A DNA stretch of 64,000 nt, from the NCBI RefSeq assembly GCF_020379485.1, contig NC_063438.1, positions 4,732,024 through 4,796,023 of the forward strand. The letters run 5' to 3'. The first letter of the stretch is position 1. Each line of letters begins with the position of its first letter. Source of the DNA: Brassica napus. Its lineage: Eukaryota; Streptophyta; Magnoliopsida; Brassicales; Brassicaceae. This document shows positions 35,107 through 47,762 of the stretch, one piece after another. Below the pieces are notes generated by a model, which did not search any database, was not told where the DNA came from, and worked only from the letters and a program-made list of their open reading frames with translations. A program made the position numbers and the translations under genes.

Positions 35107-36421
35107 CTTCGAGATCTCGAAATCGAAATTAGGGTTCAATTTTTCATTAGACGACTTCGCGTACAAAGAAGAAGGTGCCTGAGGGTAGTTTCGTCAATTC
35201 ATAAAATACTATGCATCGTGTATCACCTACTTGAAATTACTATAATGGCCTCTTTATAAGTTTTAAGTAGTTTTGGTCAAGGCCCAATGGGTCTCACCGC
35301 CAGCCCAGTGAGCATTGAATTTTTATTTTGTTTTCTTTTAAAATAGAGGAGTAATGATTATAGAAATTGAACAAATTGTACGTGAGAAGATGATGATGTG
35401 CAATGATCTTCCAAAGAGATTTTCGGGATAATGATAAAATGGGAATAGTTTTCTGAAAGTTATAGTATATCTCAAAGTTGACTTTTCAAGTCTGAGTTTA
35501 TGATGAATGATGATGATTTACTTAGAGGACTATTTATGTATCATCGAGATTCGTAGCTCTCTCTGTAAATTTCTCATAAACACTTGATTTTTTTTTATGG
35601 TGTAACAAAATATAATTATGAATAATTAAAAGAAGAAAATGACAGCTTCGGTACAATTGTACAAGTTTTAAAAAGAAACTCCAAAATAATAAAATATAGA
35701 AAGGCTTTGAGACATCAGCCCGAGCTATTGACCACGTGATTAAAAATGGTACCAGCAACGAGTAAGTACCACGTATGTTTTAACTGAACCCTTTTCTTGA
35801 GTATCTTCTTATATCGTTACTATCAATACTTATCCTCATGTAAATTACATTATCAATACTTCCTTATCAATTACATATTGCTTTGACAACAAACCTGGTT
35901 GAGGTCATAAATCTCTTAGCTTTTTTATTGTGCGAAAAATCTCTTAGCTAATATGTATAAAGTAGTGAACAAAATTCTTGAATAAACAAAGGAAAATGTA
36001 GAATAATATAAATAATAAAGATACTGGTTGTTTAAGAGAAGATCAGAAGGTAGTACAATGTAGTCCCAGAATCCACCAAATCCTAAAAAACCAACCCCAC
36101 ATGAAAAAGGCAACAAAGAAAATCTAATTAACATATAAATGGAAACAAAAGTAAAATATCCCTCTGAGAAGATAGACAGAGAGACACTACACTTTTGTCC
36201 TTTTTGTAGTAAATAAACTAGAAGAACCCACAAATTAAAATAAAATTAAACAACAATAAAACTAGTTGATAACCTTAATAACACCACTAACCATTTTCTA
36301 ATATTACACTAATAAAGAAAAGAAATAAGATAATATGGGTTCTTCTAATTGAGCTGGGAGGGTCATGATGATTTTCCGGTCTACCATATCCAATTCTTGT
36401 CCTAAGAGTTTTGCTGCATAA
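35107..36421. other. Yip1 promoter and ZPR4 3' flank
   Basis: No further gene. FACE2/RCE1 is expected here in Arabidopsis order but no matching exon was found. The minus-strand frame 36486-36304 that overlaps the end of ZPR4 is treated under findings. Confidence 0.5.
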
Positions 36422-36637
36422 TCAGGATTGTCCAGAAGCAGAACTTGACGAAGAGAGATTGCTGTTGCTTCCTTGATTTGATCCATTAGAGTTCTTGGTT
36501 TTGGAGAGCTTCTGTTTGAGCTCCAAGAGAAGCTGTTGATTCTCCTGGTTCAGAATCTGAGCTTTCTTCCTCAACCTTTCATTCTCCTTTATCATAAAAC
36601 AGTTTTGCAGGTATAGCTTCGAGTTTAGCCTCTCCAT
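36422..36637 (-). CDS. ZPR4: LITTLE ZIPPER protein (ZPR3/ZPR4 type)
   Basis: 71 codons in one exon, ATG at 36637. The product is MERLNSKLYLQNCFMIKENE followed by a short Leu zipper (RLRKKAQILNQENQQLLLEL) and a Ser/Asn-rich tail ending SSSSSASGQS. ZPR proteins dimerise with class III HD-ZIP factors through the zipper and block their DNA binding, forming a feedback loop in shoot meristem and leaf polarity. Length and sequence fit the ZPR3/ZPR4 pair; synteny next to a Yip1 gene and URH1 favours ZPR4 (AT2G36307). A 5' UTR intron is likely: acceptor CTTTCACAG near 36653 and donor AAAG/GTAATATC near 37294. Confidence 0.94.
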   Translation of the reverse strand: MERLNSKLYLQNCFMIKENERLRKKAQILNQENQQLLLELKQKLSKTKNSNGSNQGSNSNLSSSSSASGQS

Positions 36638-39600
36638 TTCGATAAACCTTGCTCTGTGAAAGCTAAAAGAACAAGAATATGAAGGTTTGATTTATTAAAG
36701 CTCTATGCTATGATTATAGTTGAGGTTAAATCATTGCAGCACCACATGGGTTGTGCAGCTTCACACGTTTTATGTGGAATTAAATTAAGCAAAAATTATG
36801 ACTGCATTTATTTCGTTGTCAACCAAAAATGTCAATTTTCTTGTAAATAAAAATCAATGCCCAAACAGAAGAAGAATCATACTCTTTTTTGGTTTCCAGA
36901 GTAGAAAAGATAAAGCCACCACAACAATGAAAACAAAAATAAAGTAATGATGATGCAGTAAGTATAATGATGAAGTTTGAAAACGAAAATACAAAACACA
37001 TTTACAGAAGATAAAAGAAATGAAACCGACGCAAACCAAGCAGGTACAAGCAAAAAACAGAGCCAAAATGATCTTTATTATAAAAGAAGTTTCGAAACAG
37101 CAAAAAAATCGAAAAAGACAAACAAATAGGGTTTATTCGGTTGGCTTTGTCTGAAAGAAAAGGATTTAAAGCTTTAAGTTTTTTTCCATTAATTTAAAGG
37201 TGTGTTATATAAAAATAAAGAACGAAAAAAAATAGTTGGGTGGTTATGTGAATGATATTCACGTTGCTTGTACGTGAGGGGAGAGATATTACCTTTAGGT
37301 AAGAGTGTTCGAATGGGGTGAGAAGAAGTGAAGTGTGTTTATATGTTTGTAAGAGAGAGAGATTTGTATGAAAGGTAGAGAGGGACAAAGAGAACAAAAC
37401 GAAGATAGTGTCTCTTATATAGAGCCACAAAAGCTAGTCTCCTGACACAACAATCATGCTTTGTGTTGTGTTTATGCTTACATGGCAGCCGAATTCGCAG
37501 CTCTCTGTATTTTGTTTTTGTTTCTTTTCTAAATACTTTAATAATAACTTGCGAGGCAAAAGTGAGAAAAAGATTTGTGTTGCGTCATGTGAATGATGAT
37601 CGAAATAAAGAAGAAAATTAGAGGAAAAAAAGTACTTGGAGGAGGGTTTTACTTTCTTTGCTTCATTTGAATTTTCTCAATAGCATAGGGTTATTCTCGT
37701 CTTTTACTTGCATCTTCACATTTTGGTTTGGTATTAGATAACCGTTATAACATGTTCATTTCCTCACCCGCCAAGTAATCATTCCCGTTTACAGTTTATT
37801 ATGATATCATCATAGGCCAACAGAAATTTATAGATGTCATCACAATGTTTCAAACAAGTACTAGTATGTAGACCGGCTTGGTTCCATACTTAGATAGTAT
37901 AAAATTAATATTACAAAACGGTTGAAACGAGTATTTGAGTGAAAATGATGATGATGAATGATGATGATGATGATGAAGAGGAGGGTCTCTATAGGCCGTC
38001 GTCCCTTAAAGATTCGCAATGATGGTTTGGGATTGGTTCGAACCATCATCATTCATGATTCAATTTAAATTTTAGGTTGGACCATTTTCATTACTCTCTT
38101 TACTTATTTCATTACACGGTTTGGTCAATGTTGGTTTAGTCAACACTAGTCATCATCAGCGATAATAACACATGTTACAGGGTGTTCGTGTCCGATTTTT
38201 CTTCATGACCCTTTTCTTCTTTCACCATCCTTTATTTAGATAAAGATTGATATAATTAAAAGGAAAAGAAAAAGAGAGAAATTATGAAGAATGAGGTTAA
38301 GAGAATCAATAACTCTGTTATGTGTTTATGCGTGTGTCACTGTGTGAAAATAACATATAGCTAAGTAGATTACATTACAAGTTGGATTTGTTTAATCTTT
38401 TATGGGCTCTTTCGTCGCTTCATCGTTTAGCTTCACTAACCAGCGTCCCTCATGGACCTCGTTTGGTTGCACAACAATACGAATTATTACACTTTCACGT
38501 TTATAATTACTGTTTACTTTAGCAAATTTTGTGATTTTTTTTTGGATTTTGCATTTTATTCACGGAATAAATTCGGAAATCGTTGAATGCATACGTTGTG
38601 AAGGGTGAATGATTAGTTGGTGTGCTGTTGTTGCGCTAAGAGTTCCAAAATGACAATGGTTTAAAGTTTCTTTTTTTTTGCCATCGGTTTTAAAGTTTCA
38701 AACACACAAGTTCGAACCCATTAATTATTGTGTGTCTTGAAATGGAACTATAAATAAATAAAAATGGAAGTGAAAATTAAATAGTGGTTGCACTTCTTGC
38801 TTACATCAAAGGCAATGATAATTAATAAGTAGGGAGGTGTATGTGTGAGTCATCCATGTTATTGTTAGGAGAATTTGAAATGATATCTCAGCCCCGAATG
38901 GTTTGGGTCTCTTTCTCATTATAATAAAATATTTAATTATATGCTAATTTAACAGATTGCTTTTCTTAAAAATTTCTAAGCAAATATATAGTCTGCATTT
39001 AGCCAATAATCACTTATGTGTTGGTCTTAGTGATATAAACACCCTTGAATATTAGAATAAATGCTATATTGATTGGTTGTATATGCAGGACATCAAAATG
39101 TATGCTCTATAGTATGTTAGATCGTGTGAGTATGAAACTATATATTTCCCACTTTTAATCATTATAATTTGTCATCATTTCGTCCCTTTAGAGCTTTATT
39201 TCTTTTTATGTTTTGGGTCTCCATAAGGTATAAAGTGCGTCCATATTGCATTGCATGGAAACATTATCATAACATCTCCTAACTTTTAAAACATACAACG
39301 AATTGTTAATGAAGATTTTGTGGGGTGGGAGCACTAATGATATGCATGGGTCTGAAATATAGTATTAATTAAGAAAAAAGGGTTTTTTTTGCAGCTGATA
39401 CAAATCACAGAGATAAAACTACATATTATACACACGCTGGGAAGCCATTAATTTATGCACTTTCTAGTTATATTTTCATATGATGTTTACAAAACCTTCC
39501 AACTTGCAACAGATATACCAAACGCGCTCTCTATGAATATTTTCTTCGTTTTTTACAATGTCCTTGATTTAGGGTCGACATTTCTTTAAATTTTGAAGAA

Positions 39601-39672
39601 CAAAACAATTCGAGACACTCTAGTTCTAACTTCTATCAAACAGACCTCAATTGCATATAATTCATAAGGAAC
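36638..39672. other. ZPR4 leader intron, promoter and intergenic DNA
   Basis: A TATATAAGAG box lies near 37412-37421 (minus), about 120 bp upstream of the proposed 5' UTR donor. GATGATGAT repeats occur near 37945-37975. Further right is AT-rich spacer with one micro-insertion at 38658-38699. No other gene. Confidence 0.55.
38658..38699 (-). repeat. Micro-insertion scar with duplicated target
   Basis: GGTTTAAAGTTTC (38658-38670) recurs as GGTTTTAAAGTTTC (38686-38699). Between them are nine T and GCCATC, i.e. GATGGC plus poly-A on the minus strand. Confidence 0.6.
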
Positions 39673-40368
39673 TAGGGGTGGGCGTTCGGGTACCCGTTCG
39701 GGTTCGGATCGGGTATTTCGGATTTTCGGGTATTTCGGTATAGAGGTCTAGAACCCGTTCGGGTATTTCTGTACTTCGGGTCGGGTTCGGGTATTTTTAG
39801 TTCGGATTCGGTTATTTCGGATCGGGTTCGGATATTTAGATTTTGAAAAAAAAAAAATTAAAATTTTCATTTCTCAAGTTTATTGTATTTAAAAATATAA
39901 CTTTTAGTTAACTAATTTTTTATATTTAATAGATTGAATGGTTAATAGATTTGGACATAACATTTTAAAACTAAAAAAACACTAATTTAGTTATTTTTTT
40001 TAATTTTGGATATAACTTTTTGTTAATTTTTGAAATAAAAAACTTGACATGCATTTTAAGTGAGTAGCAAATCATTTTTCCGTAATTGTATGTATATCAT
40101 ATGAACTTAAATTATGTGTAGTATCAATATAAATATTTTATATAAAATGAGAGATATAAACTAGAAACATAAGGTTAATTATACATATGTTCGGTTATAT
40201 TCGGATATCCATTCGGGTTCGGGTATTATCCGTTCGGGTTCGGGTATCCAATCTCTCCTTATTCAATACCCGTTCGGGTATTTTGCTACTTCGGTTCGGA
40301 TTTCGGTTCGGTTTTTTCGGATCGGGTTCGGGTGCCACTTCGGATATCGGGTAAAGTGCCCACCCCTA
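39673..40368. mobile_element. TTCGG-rich terminal-inverted-repeat element with 8-bp target duplication
   Basis: TAGGGGTGGGC (39673) and its exact inverse GCCCACCCCTA (ending 40368) bound 696 bp. TAAGGAAC flanks both sides (39665-39672 and 40369-40376); the duplication can be read as 9 bp if the last A is counted. Both sub-terminal regions are dense repeats of TTCGGGT/TTCGGAT in direct orientation; the centre is AT-rich. No coding. An 8-9 bp duplication fits hAT or Mutator-like transposases. Confidence 0.85.
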
Positions 40369-40376
40369 TAAGGAAC

Positions 40377-41077
40377 GTTGTTAGATTCGTATTTGGTGTG
40401 ATAAAGATCATATTATGACCGATATACCACCATTGTGATTTATCTATTTAGTTGTTTAAGTAAAAACTTTGTTTTTCCGTTTTCTTCTTCAATGATGTCA
40501 TTTTTTTTAATTGAATTGTTTTCAAGAAAAATGTAATCTGTAGAATAGTACACATGGTCATGAAAATATTGTTTACTATTTCCGATCCAGTACTATATTT
40601 TTCTAAAATATATTAATAGATGAGTTCTATTCAATGTAGATATTTAACTATTTATAATAGAGAAGATCTATTATAAAGACATACATTGGATCAAAACTCA
40701 TCTATAATATAATTCATTTATAAGAAAATTGGGGTGGAAATGCTCATCTTCTACATATGTATTTGTATTTTATTAAAAAAGAACGGAATTATCATAAACT
40801 CTGTTTTCCTTTAGTTATTCAGCAACTCAACCAATATCAATTATTTATGAGATTTTGTTTCCTATAATGATAATCCCACGTACATATCTCTGTGTATGTT
40901 CTTGTTCGACGAATCTACCATTCTTGTAATTCGTACTTTGTTTTTTGTGCAAATGTTAAAATTTGAACCTTGTTTAATTTTTTTGAACTAAAATTCGTAC
41001 CTTGTTAATCATCTAGTCTTTGTGAAGTTTCTAAACTTCTTTGGTTTAGTAGTTCCAAAACTTGTGACACCATCTAA
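40377..41077. other. Intergenic, no gene
   Basis: AT-rich spacer with no recognised feature. Confidence 0.5.
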
Positions 41078-41390
41078 GAGCATTTCCAATAGTACTCTAT
41101 TTTTTCCTTTATAATTTACATTAAAATAGAGTAATTCTATTATATTATAACTTTTGCTCCAATGATGTTACTCTATAATAGAGTTACTCTATTATAAAGT
41201 AAAATATATAGGAATGTCATATTTTACTCTATATTTAGAGTGAAAAAGTGACATCCCTCTATATTTCACTCTATAATAGAGTAATTCTATTATAGAGTAA
41301 CACTATTTAAGCAAAAGTTACATTATAATAGATTTACTCTATTTTAGCATAAATTACAGAAGAAAAAATAGAATCCCATTGGAGATGGTC
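41078..41390. mobile_element. GAGCATTTCC-type MITE (Harbinger/Tourist-like)
   Basis: Ends GAGCATTTCCAATAGTACTC (41078) and, inverted, GACCATCTCCAATGGGATTC (ending 41390). TAA flanks both (41075-41077, 41391-41393). The interior repeats TACTCTATAATAGAGTAA motifs that are self-complementary. Same family as the interrupted element at 32334-32864. Confidence 0.85.
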
Positions 41391-41540
41391 TAATGTCTTG
41401 CACATTTTTAGACATTGTGATCATTGCAAGTTTGCAACTAGCTAGCCCACTAAAGTTGATGTTAGGTTATACACATTATGTAATGTTTTTGCATGGCGTT
41501 GTGGATTTTCCATGCAGTAAATTTTAATATATATTATATA

Positions 41541-41800
41541 CTCTCTCTGTTTTTTAATATAAATCATTTTACAGCTATGCATGTAGATTAAAAAACCCAT
41601 TAATTTCTTATGTTTTTTAAACAAAAATATCATTAATTATTTACCTAACCACAATTCAACCAATAGAAAAATAAAAAATATATTATCATTGGTCATACAA
41701 CATTAATTATTAATAAATTTTACATAGAAAACCGAAAACGACATATAATTTGGAACAAATTTTTTTTTCTAAAACGACTTATATTAAAAAGCGGAGGGAG
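41541..41800. mobile_element. Stowaway-type MITE (Tc1/mariner-like)
   Basis: Ends CTCTCTCTGTTTTTTAATAT (41541) and, inverted, CTCCCTCCGCTTTTTAATAT (ending 41800), the classic Stowaway terminus. The TA dinucleotide flanks both sides. 260 bp, AT-rich, non-coding. Confidence 0.88.
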
Positions 41801-41834
41801 TAATATTTATTATTAGAAAAGTAATTAATAACCA

Positions 41835-41875
41835 CAGTATGTAGTCTTTTTTTTTTGTCTTCCGATCAGTATGTA
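41835..41875 (-). repeat. Candidate micro-insertion scar, 9-bp duplication
   Basis: CAGTATGTA at 41835-41843 and 41867-41875. Between them: GTC, ten T, GTCTTCCGAT. It is the weakest member of the set because the repeat is short. Confidence 0.4.
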
Positions 41876-44358
41876 CAACGGAAGTTAATTATCTACCTCA
41901 TATAAAACTTGAAATTGCAACAATGACTCAATTTTCGGAAAAACAAAAATGCTCAGCCAACTTATTATAAGCTATCAAAGTTTTAACTCATTCTTAAAAT
42001 TAGTTTGTTTTTAATTTTCCATGCATTCGCCTGCATTTTGGGGTTCCACTTTGTTTTGTTTTGCTTTGTTTTGTTTTATCTACACAAATCTTCTGTTACT
42101 GATATTTAATCTCATAAAAGGCAACCAAAAGTTATATAAAGAGGAAGCACCGTGTTAGCTTTGCTCTCTGGGTGTTACACTATCGTGCAAAATTGTATCT
42201 TTATGCACATGCGCTACTTTATATTAATTTACAAACCAATAGGTGTAACCATTTTATCTTTATTTCCATATTTTGTGGATTCATAAATATTACAACGAAT
42301 TTTGTCCCACGATGAATATTCTTTTCGTTTTAAACTCGCTTAGCGAACGTCATATCCAACTCAAAATGTATGGAACATCCGTCTGCCTTTACTAAGAAAC
42401 ACATAGTCTGGTTTTTTAACCGATGTGTTTCAGTCCTCTACAAGCATCCTGGTTTGCATTTTTTCTGTCCCTTTTGGGTTGTGATCCCTTTATTTTCATC
42501 ATTATTCCTTTTGAGTTTGACCGTTGTTGAAACTTCACAACTTTGATTGCCGATATGGCTTAATAAGATCCAGTGTTAAAAACAAAAGATAACTGAAAGC
42601 GTATGATCAAGTGATGTGTCTAAGTGGGTAAAGTGTTCGAATGGACATGGGCGGAGGAAAGTATTAGGAGCTAAAATATTAGAAAATAGAATTTAATTTT
42701 TTTGCTAAATATTTCAAATTGATCCCAACCAAAGTACATCTTGATCCATATATCAAATATTAATTCAAGTGAAAATCAATAAGTACATTAAATAATAAGA
42801 AATGAATATCAGTTCAATAATATTCACTACAAAATAAAAGTAGACCCATTCATATTTATATGATGATAAAATCATTTTACTGGTAATTTTATAAATATGT
42901 AAATATGTTATGATATTTTTTCTTTAATGAGGTTTATGCAACCAAAAAAATATTTTTTTTCTCATGATCCTCTATTTGGTTCGCAACTTTATGTGAGTTA
43001 AAAGTTGAGAATCAAGTTTGATAATCTGCACACACCGTATTTCTTAACAGTATTATAAACATCTTAAATGGTTATAAAATGTACGATTTCTAGACCTTTG
43101 AAATTAAAGTTATATTCCGTATAATGTTCACAATTAGAAAAGGTGGAATATAAAACATGAAGGCACTGGAGATGTTATAAATGTAAACTTGAAAATAAAC
43201 CAAACGAGAATGCTTCCCTATGCTTAAATGTTAAAACAAACTTAAGAAATTGTTAAAATCATCAAAACAAATTTGAGATTGATTTGCATATAGCGAGCGA
43301 GCGGTCAAGTGGACGGTATAGTTCAAGTTAGAGGACTTTTTTCAGTTTGGTTAGCTAACTAGTACTCGGTCTATCTGAATCATACCGAATGTTTGAACAA
43401 ATTAAAAAGGTAAAGCTTGTACACAAAAGATAAAGAAAAGCAGAAAATATGATGACTACCAGGGAAAAAATCATCAAAATCTATAGGCTCTAAAACTGAA
43501 AACTTCTTAAATTTGAGAACGGTTCTAGTCCAGTTCTTAATATATCTAAGCGAATAGAACCTTCAACTTCATATATAATCTGCTCGACTAAAATTTTAAA
43601 TGTTGGAATGTAACACATAGAGTTACTTCAGCAGTAATAGATAAAAGCCTATAAGAGATGGGAGACAAAATGGGTCTTAGGGTACTCACGAATTTGAAGT
43701 AGGAGTAGCCAGTCTCATAATAAACTCTCTTCTTCTGTAACATCCAATGATGACCAAGCTCCTCTAATTATATAAAAAAACTTTAATTCTATCTTTTTCT
43801 GCTTTTCCTTTTTTAGCTAGTGCAATTATCCAATTGTTCTTTTCATATTAACTTTTTCAGCGTATCTTAAATACCAGTTACTGAAAATTAGTGCAAAGGG
43901 GAAAAGAAAAAGATAATCTGACCTAATGATTTAAGGAAGTTATTGTCATGGACAACAAAGTAAAAAGAGAAGTTACTGAGTTCATTAAAAAAGCCAACAA
44001 GGACAGACTTATTCAATTTGACATTTAATATTTATCAGTATAGAACGCAACCAAACTGCAATGTTTATTGCTAACACTCAATCGTCCCAACAAACTAGTT
44101 TAAAGATGCAGAATGTCTTTCGTGTATAGTTTTCCCATAAAGTAAATAAATTACCTCTCAAAATCAGGAAAAAATAATTCGAGGAAGATTATGTATACAC
44201 ATGTGGTCTTCAAATCACTCTAGAATTTTAGAAACAATAATAGCCTATTATGCCAATTAATTGAAATTATATAATTGCAATCTCTAAAATTTGTTTTAAG
44301 TAGCTAATTGAATTTTCTAATTTGCATATATCATTGTTACTAATCAAAGCCTAAACAT

Positions 44359-44403
44359 GTCCAACTATAAGAAAAAAAAAAAGGACCCCAAGTCCAACTA
44401 TAA
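44359..44403. repeat. Candidate micro-insertion scar, 12-bp perfect duplication
   Basis: GTCCAACTATAA at 44359-44370 and 44392-44403. The insert is G, eleven A, GGACCCCAA. The A run is not at the 3' end in either orientation, so it may have another origin. Confidence 0.5.
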
Positions 44404-45035
44404 TAATTTGCTTTAAATGGTTTGGTTAAATAAAACAGTTTGCACAACTCTATACATCTGGCAAATCATGCCCCCCTGATGGATAATGCATTTATATACA
44501 CACATTTACTGTATATAGTTTGGATGTAATAAATAAATTCAAAATATAATTTCTTACTTACAGGTTAAGAATAAAAAGTGGTAGCAGAAGTACTCATGAG
44601 TACTCCTCCCAACTTCATCATGATGATGATCAGCATCATCCACCATTTCTGCCTGTAGATACAATTATGCAAAGTGAGCCCAACCTGTTACAACCATCTC
44701 ATTGAATCCTTACTCTACCCTCTTCACATGTTCCCACTCTACCCTTCAACTTTTAATCATAATAAGAAGTATTGAAACCTATTAGCGTGATTACAATTTC
44801 TATAAAAAAATTAACATATGTCATTTAGTAAAATATTTAGCTAGATAATGAGTTAAAAATTTACACTATCATTTTCGTATGAAACTTCGTTTATTCAGTG
44901 AAGTTTATCAAAAGCGATAGTAAAAAACAATTGATAGATTGCATTGTATAAAAAAACAAAAAACACATCCAGTTATTTGAAATATAATCTGACAAATAAA
45001 ACTTCAAAAAAAAAAACCAGTAATGAACCCATGCC

Positions 45036-45086
45036 AAAATTAAGGTTAAGTTAAAAAAAAATAGAAAAAAAAATTAAGGTCAAGTT
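45036..45086. repeat. Candidate micro-insertion scar, 17-bp duplication
   Basis: AAAATTAAGGTTAAGTT (45036-45052) recurs with one mismatch at 45070-45086. The insert is nine A, TAG, five A. Confidence 0.45.
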
Positions 45087-45932
45087 TTTGCCAATACACT
45101 GATATCATAAAGCTTTTGTTCCGCACTTTTTGACAACATCAAAATGCTTTTTCGCATCATACTGGGCATAATGGGCTTGAATCACGTTAGTTACCTACAC
45201 AACAAAGGTTCTCTATTTACAGTTTAGTTTAGCTGTTTCGTGTTTGTGTCTGTGTATGTTGAAGAAGAGTGTTTTAGCAGATCACAGTAGATATCTGGTG
45301 GGGAGATGTCAAGTCTCTCACTCGTGTGAAGATGTAGTATGAACGACTTTTAACGATTTTTCTATGATCGCTCGGTTACTTGTTTGTTATGATCATTGGC
45401 TATGATTATTCTTACGTGACCCACCTGTTTCCCTATCTCAACTTACGTCTCATCCCTACTGGTCATTAGTGCATTTACGCTTTCATGGGCTCACTTTTTT
45501 CTTTTTCTTTTTGTCATCACACATATGGGTTCATATGAAATAAATAGTAGTTATTAGGTGTAAACTTATAAGTAAACGCAAACAATCAAGGCCATAGACA
45601 ACTCTTAAATTAAATCATCTCAACTACAACATCCGGCTATCAACTTAGCAATAGGGCTGAGTATTCGGGTCGGATTATTCGTTTTGGAGCTTTTGGACCT
45701 ATATATCTACAAACCAATATTCTGGTCGGTTTTCTATCTTTAATATTTACAACAATGGAGACAACCGAGAAGAAGAAGATAGATAGTTTCCATTCATTAA
45801 CTTTTATTTTTTCTTACCAAATTTTAGCAATTATACAGTTCAAATACAAATGTTGAATTGAGATTCAGGTTAGAACCAGAACACATGATGAATGTGACAA
45901 TGACATTTTCAAATGAAATATTAACATTCTTT

Positions 45933-47762
45933 TTATGGCTTCATCAGCATGCCTTTGATGTATTCCAAAACTCCATCTACATCTACCGTCCACGCCACTG
46001 ATACTGGTGAGTATCCCACCCATGGATTGCTCCCATTCCATCTGCAATCAAATCAAAACCAACATTTAGAGGAAATGTCTACATATATAAAAAGAGTGAA
46101 ATAATAAAGTTATAATTAGTAAAACCTCTTGAGGCCTTGATCCATGAGTGTGTGGCCAACACATATTCCTTGAGTCTCCACACGAACAACACCTTTCTTG
46201 TATGTGAATAGATCAGGCCGTACTACAGCCACAAAGCTGACCGGGTCATGAAGGTACACTCCTGAAAACCAGCAACAATAAACATTTTGAATAAAAAACA
46301 TGCAAACTTCATAACCTTGGTATGATCACAGTTTCTTCTTTTTACCATAAACACCATCAGATTTGACATGCCAATCTCTGTAGAATTTGCACATGTCGCT
46401 TAGTAACTTAGCGTGTTTCCCCTTGGACTCACGCAGGGCTAAGAGATCATCATCTGAGAAAACACATACACATGGTTTTAGATGAATGTTAAAAGGAGAC
46501 AACAGGGAGGAGAAAAGTTTATTCACCTGATAGTTTAAGTTGGGTTGTGATGTTTATCCCAACGACAGTGATATCAGCTCCACACGTGAACACCACATCA
46601 GCTGCTTCCGGGTCATTATATATCTGCATACAGAGAAACAAACTCATAAATTGTTTTCATTAGCAGAAGATTAAAGAAGAGGTTTAATGGATGTTTCTTT
46701 ACATTAGCCTCAGCTGCAGGATTAACATTCCCTAAAGAGAAGAAAGCTCCACCAAGTATAACAATCTTCTTCACCTTACTCGCAAATGAACTATCACGTT
46801 TAATGGCCTAAACACACGAGTCATGGTGTCAGAAACACAAACCGGATCATAAGATTTAAAGAATTGAGATTGGTTACGAGTCTTCTTACTATTGCTAAGT
46901 TGGTCAGAGGTCCAAGGGCGAGAACGGTGACTTCACCGGGGTATTGAGAGACTTTCTCAACTAAGAACTCAGCTGCACTCTTGTCACATTTCTTTCTACA
47001 AGGAGAAGGAACAGATACGTCTCCAAGCCCATTTTTACCGTGCACGAAATCAGCAACTCGTGGAATCCCACCCTAAGAGTCAACAACACAACAGAAGCTA
47101 ATGTCACAACGAGTTCCACGGAGCAGAGAAGAGAAGAGAGAAAGAGTGTATGTACCTTCAAGGGTTCAGAACTTCCTTCAGCGACGGGGAGATCAGGGAA
47201 GCCACCAATCTCACACTGTTCTTTTGCACAAACGATCAAAACACAAAGAGATCACACAAGGAGAACTATACAGAGTTAAGTGATGGTTTTGTTACATACG
47301 AGGAGCAAGGCGTTGCGTGTAGCGTCTTGTGTTTGGACATTACCAAAGACAGTAGTCAATCCTAATATATCCAGCTCAGGTGTTTGAAACGCCATCATTA
47401 TCGCCATGCTATCATCTAAAAAACCAACAATACATAACTATCAGATTCTCCTATTGATCTTTACATTTTGAAAGGAAACTTGTTTCCATAAGCAAAAAAC
47501 TAAAAAAGAACCTCTTCTAGCTGCTATTAAGAAAGTTTAAAAATCAAAACTTTACCACATATTGACTTCAAATAAACAGATTCAAGAAGTCTTAAGCACA
47601 AAGGGTGTTGGTTGATCAAAGTCAAACCTCAAAACAAATGAAAGAAGCCTCCTCACCTATGCCTGGGTCTGTATCGATAATGAGCTTCTCACGCTTAGAA
47701 GATAGACCCGAAACGTCACCGTTTGAGATCCCACCGTTGCAAATCTCCATAGCAGAATCCAT
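45933..47762 (-). CDS. URH1: URH1, uridine/nucleoside ribohydrolase
   Basis: Nine exons: 47762-47657, 47415-47300, 47215-47156, 47072-46890, 46807-46703, 46623-46527, 46453-46346, 46261-46126, 46041-45933. Every phase matches, giving 339 residues. The enzyme hydrolyses uridine (also xanthosine/inosine with a partner) to base and ribose in cytosolic nucleoside salvage. The metal- and ribose-binding signature DTDPGIDD lies at residues 30-37 and is split by intron 1. Others are LTTVFGNVQTQDATRNALLL, GGIPRVADFVHGKNGLGDVS, VTVLALGPLTNLAIAIK, IVILGGAFFSLGNVNPAAEA and YLHDPVSFVAVVRPDLF. The C-terminus is WTVDVDGVLEYIKGMLMKP. The start MDSAMEICNGGISNG is chosen over an upstream in-frame extension because it matches the family N-terminus. 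No damage is seen. Confidence 0.97.

Larger units (their letters stand above)
41803..45932. other. Long AT-rich intergenic stretch with micro-insertions
   Basis: No gene is recognised. Contains three candidate micro-insertions (41835-41875, 44359-44403, 45036-45086). At 45650-45690 TAGGGCTGAGTATTCGGGTC looks like one end of the TTCGG-rich element family, truncated. Confidence 0.5.

Noticed and set aside
34402..35259. Several plus-strand frames opposite the Yip1 gene
   Set aside because: Antisense shadows of a GC-rich exon; composition is Arg/His/Pro rich with no domain.
45640..45760. Third complete TTCGG element
   Set aside because: Only one end-like segment is visible with no inverse end or duplication; kept as a remnant within the intergenic note.
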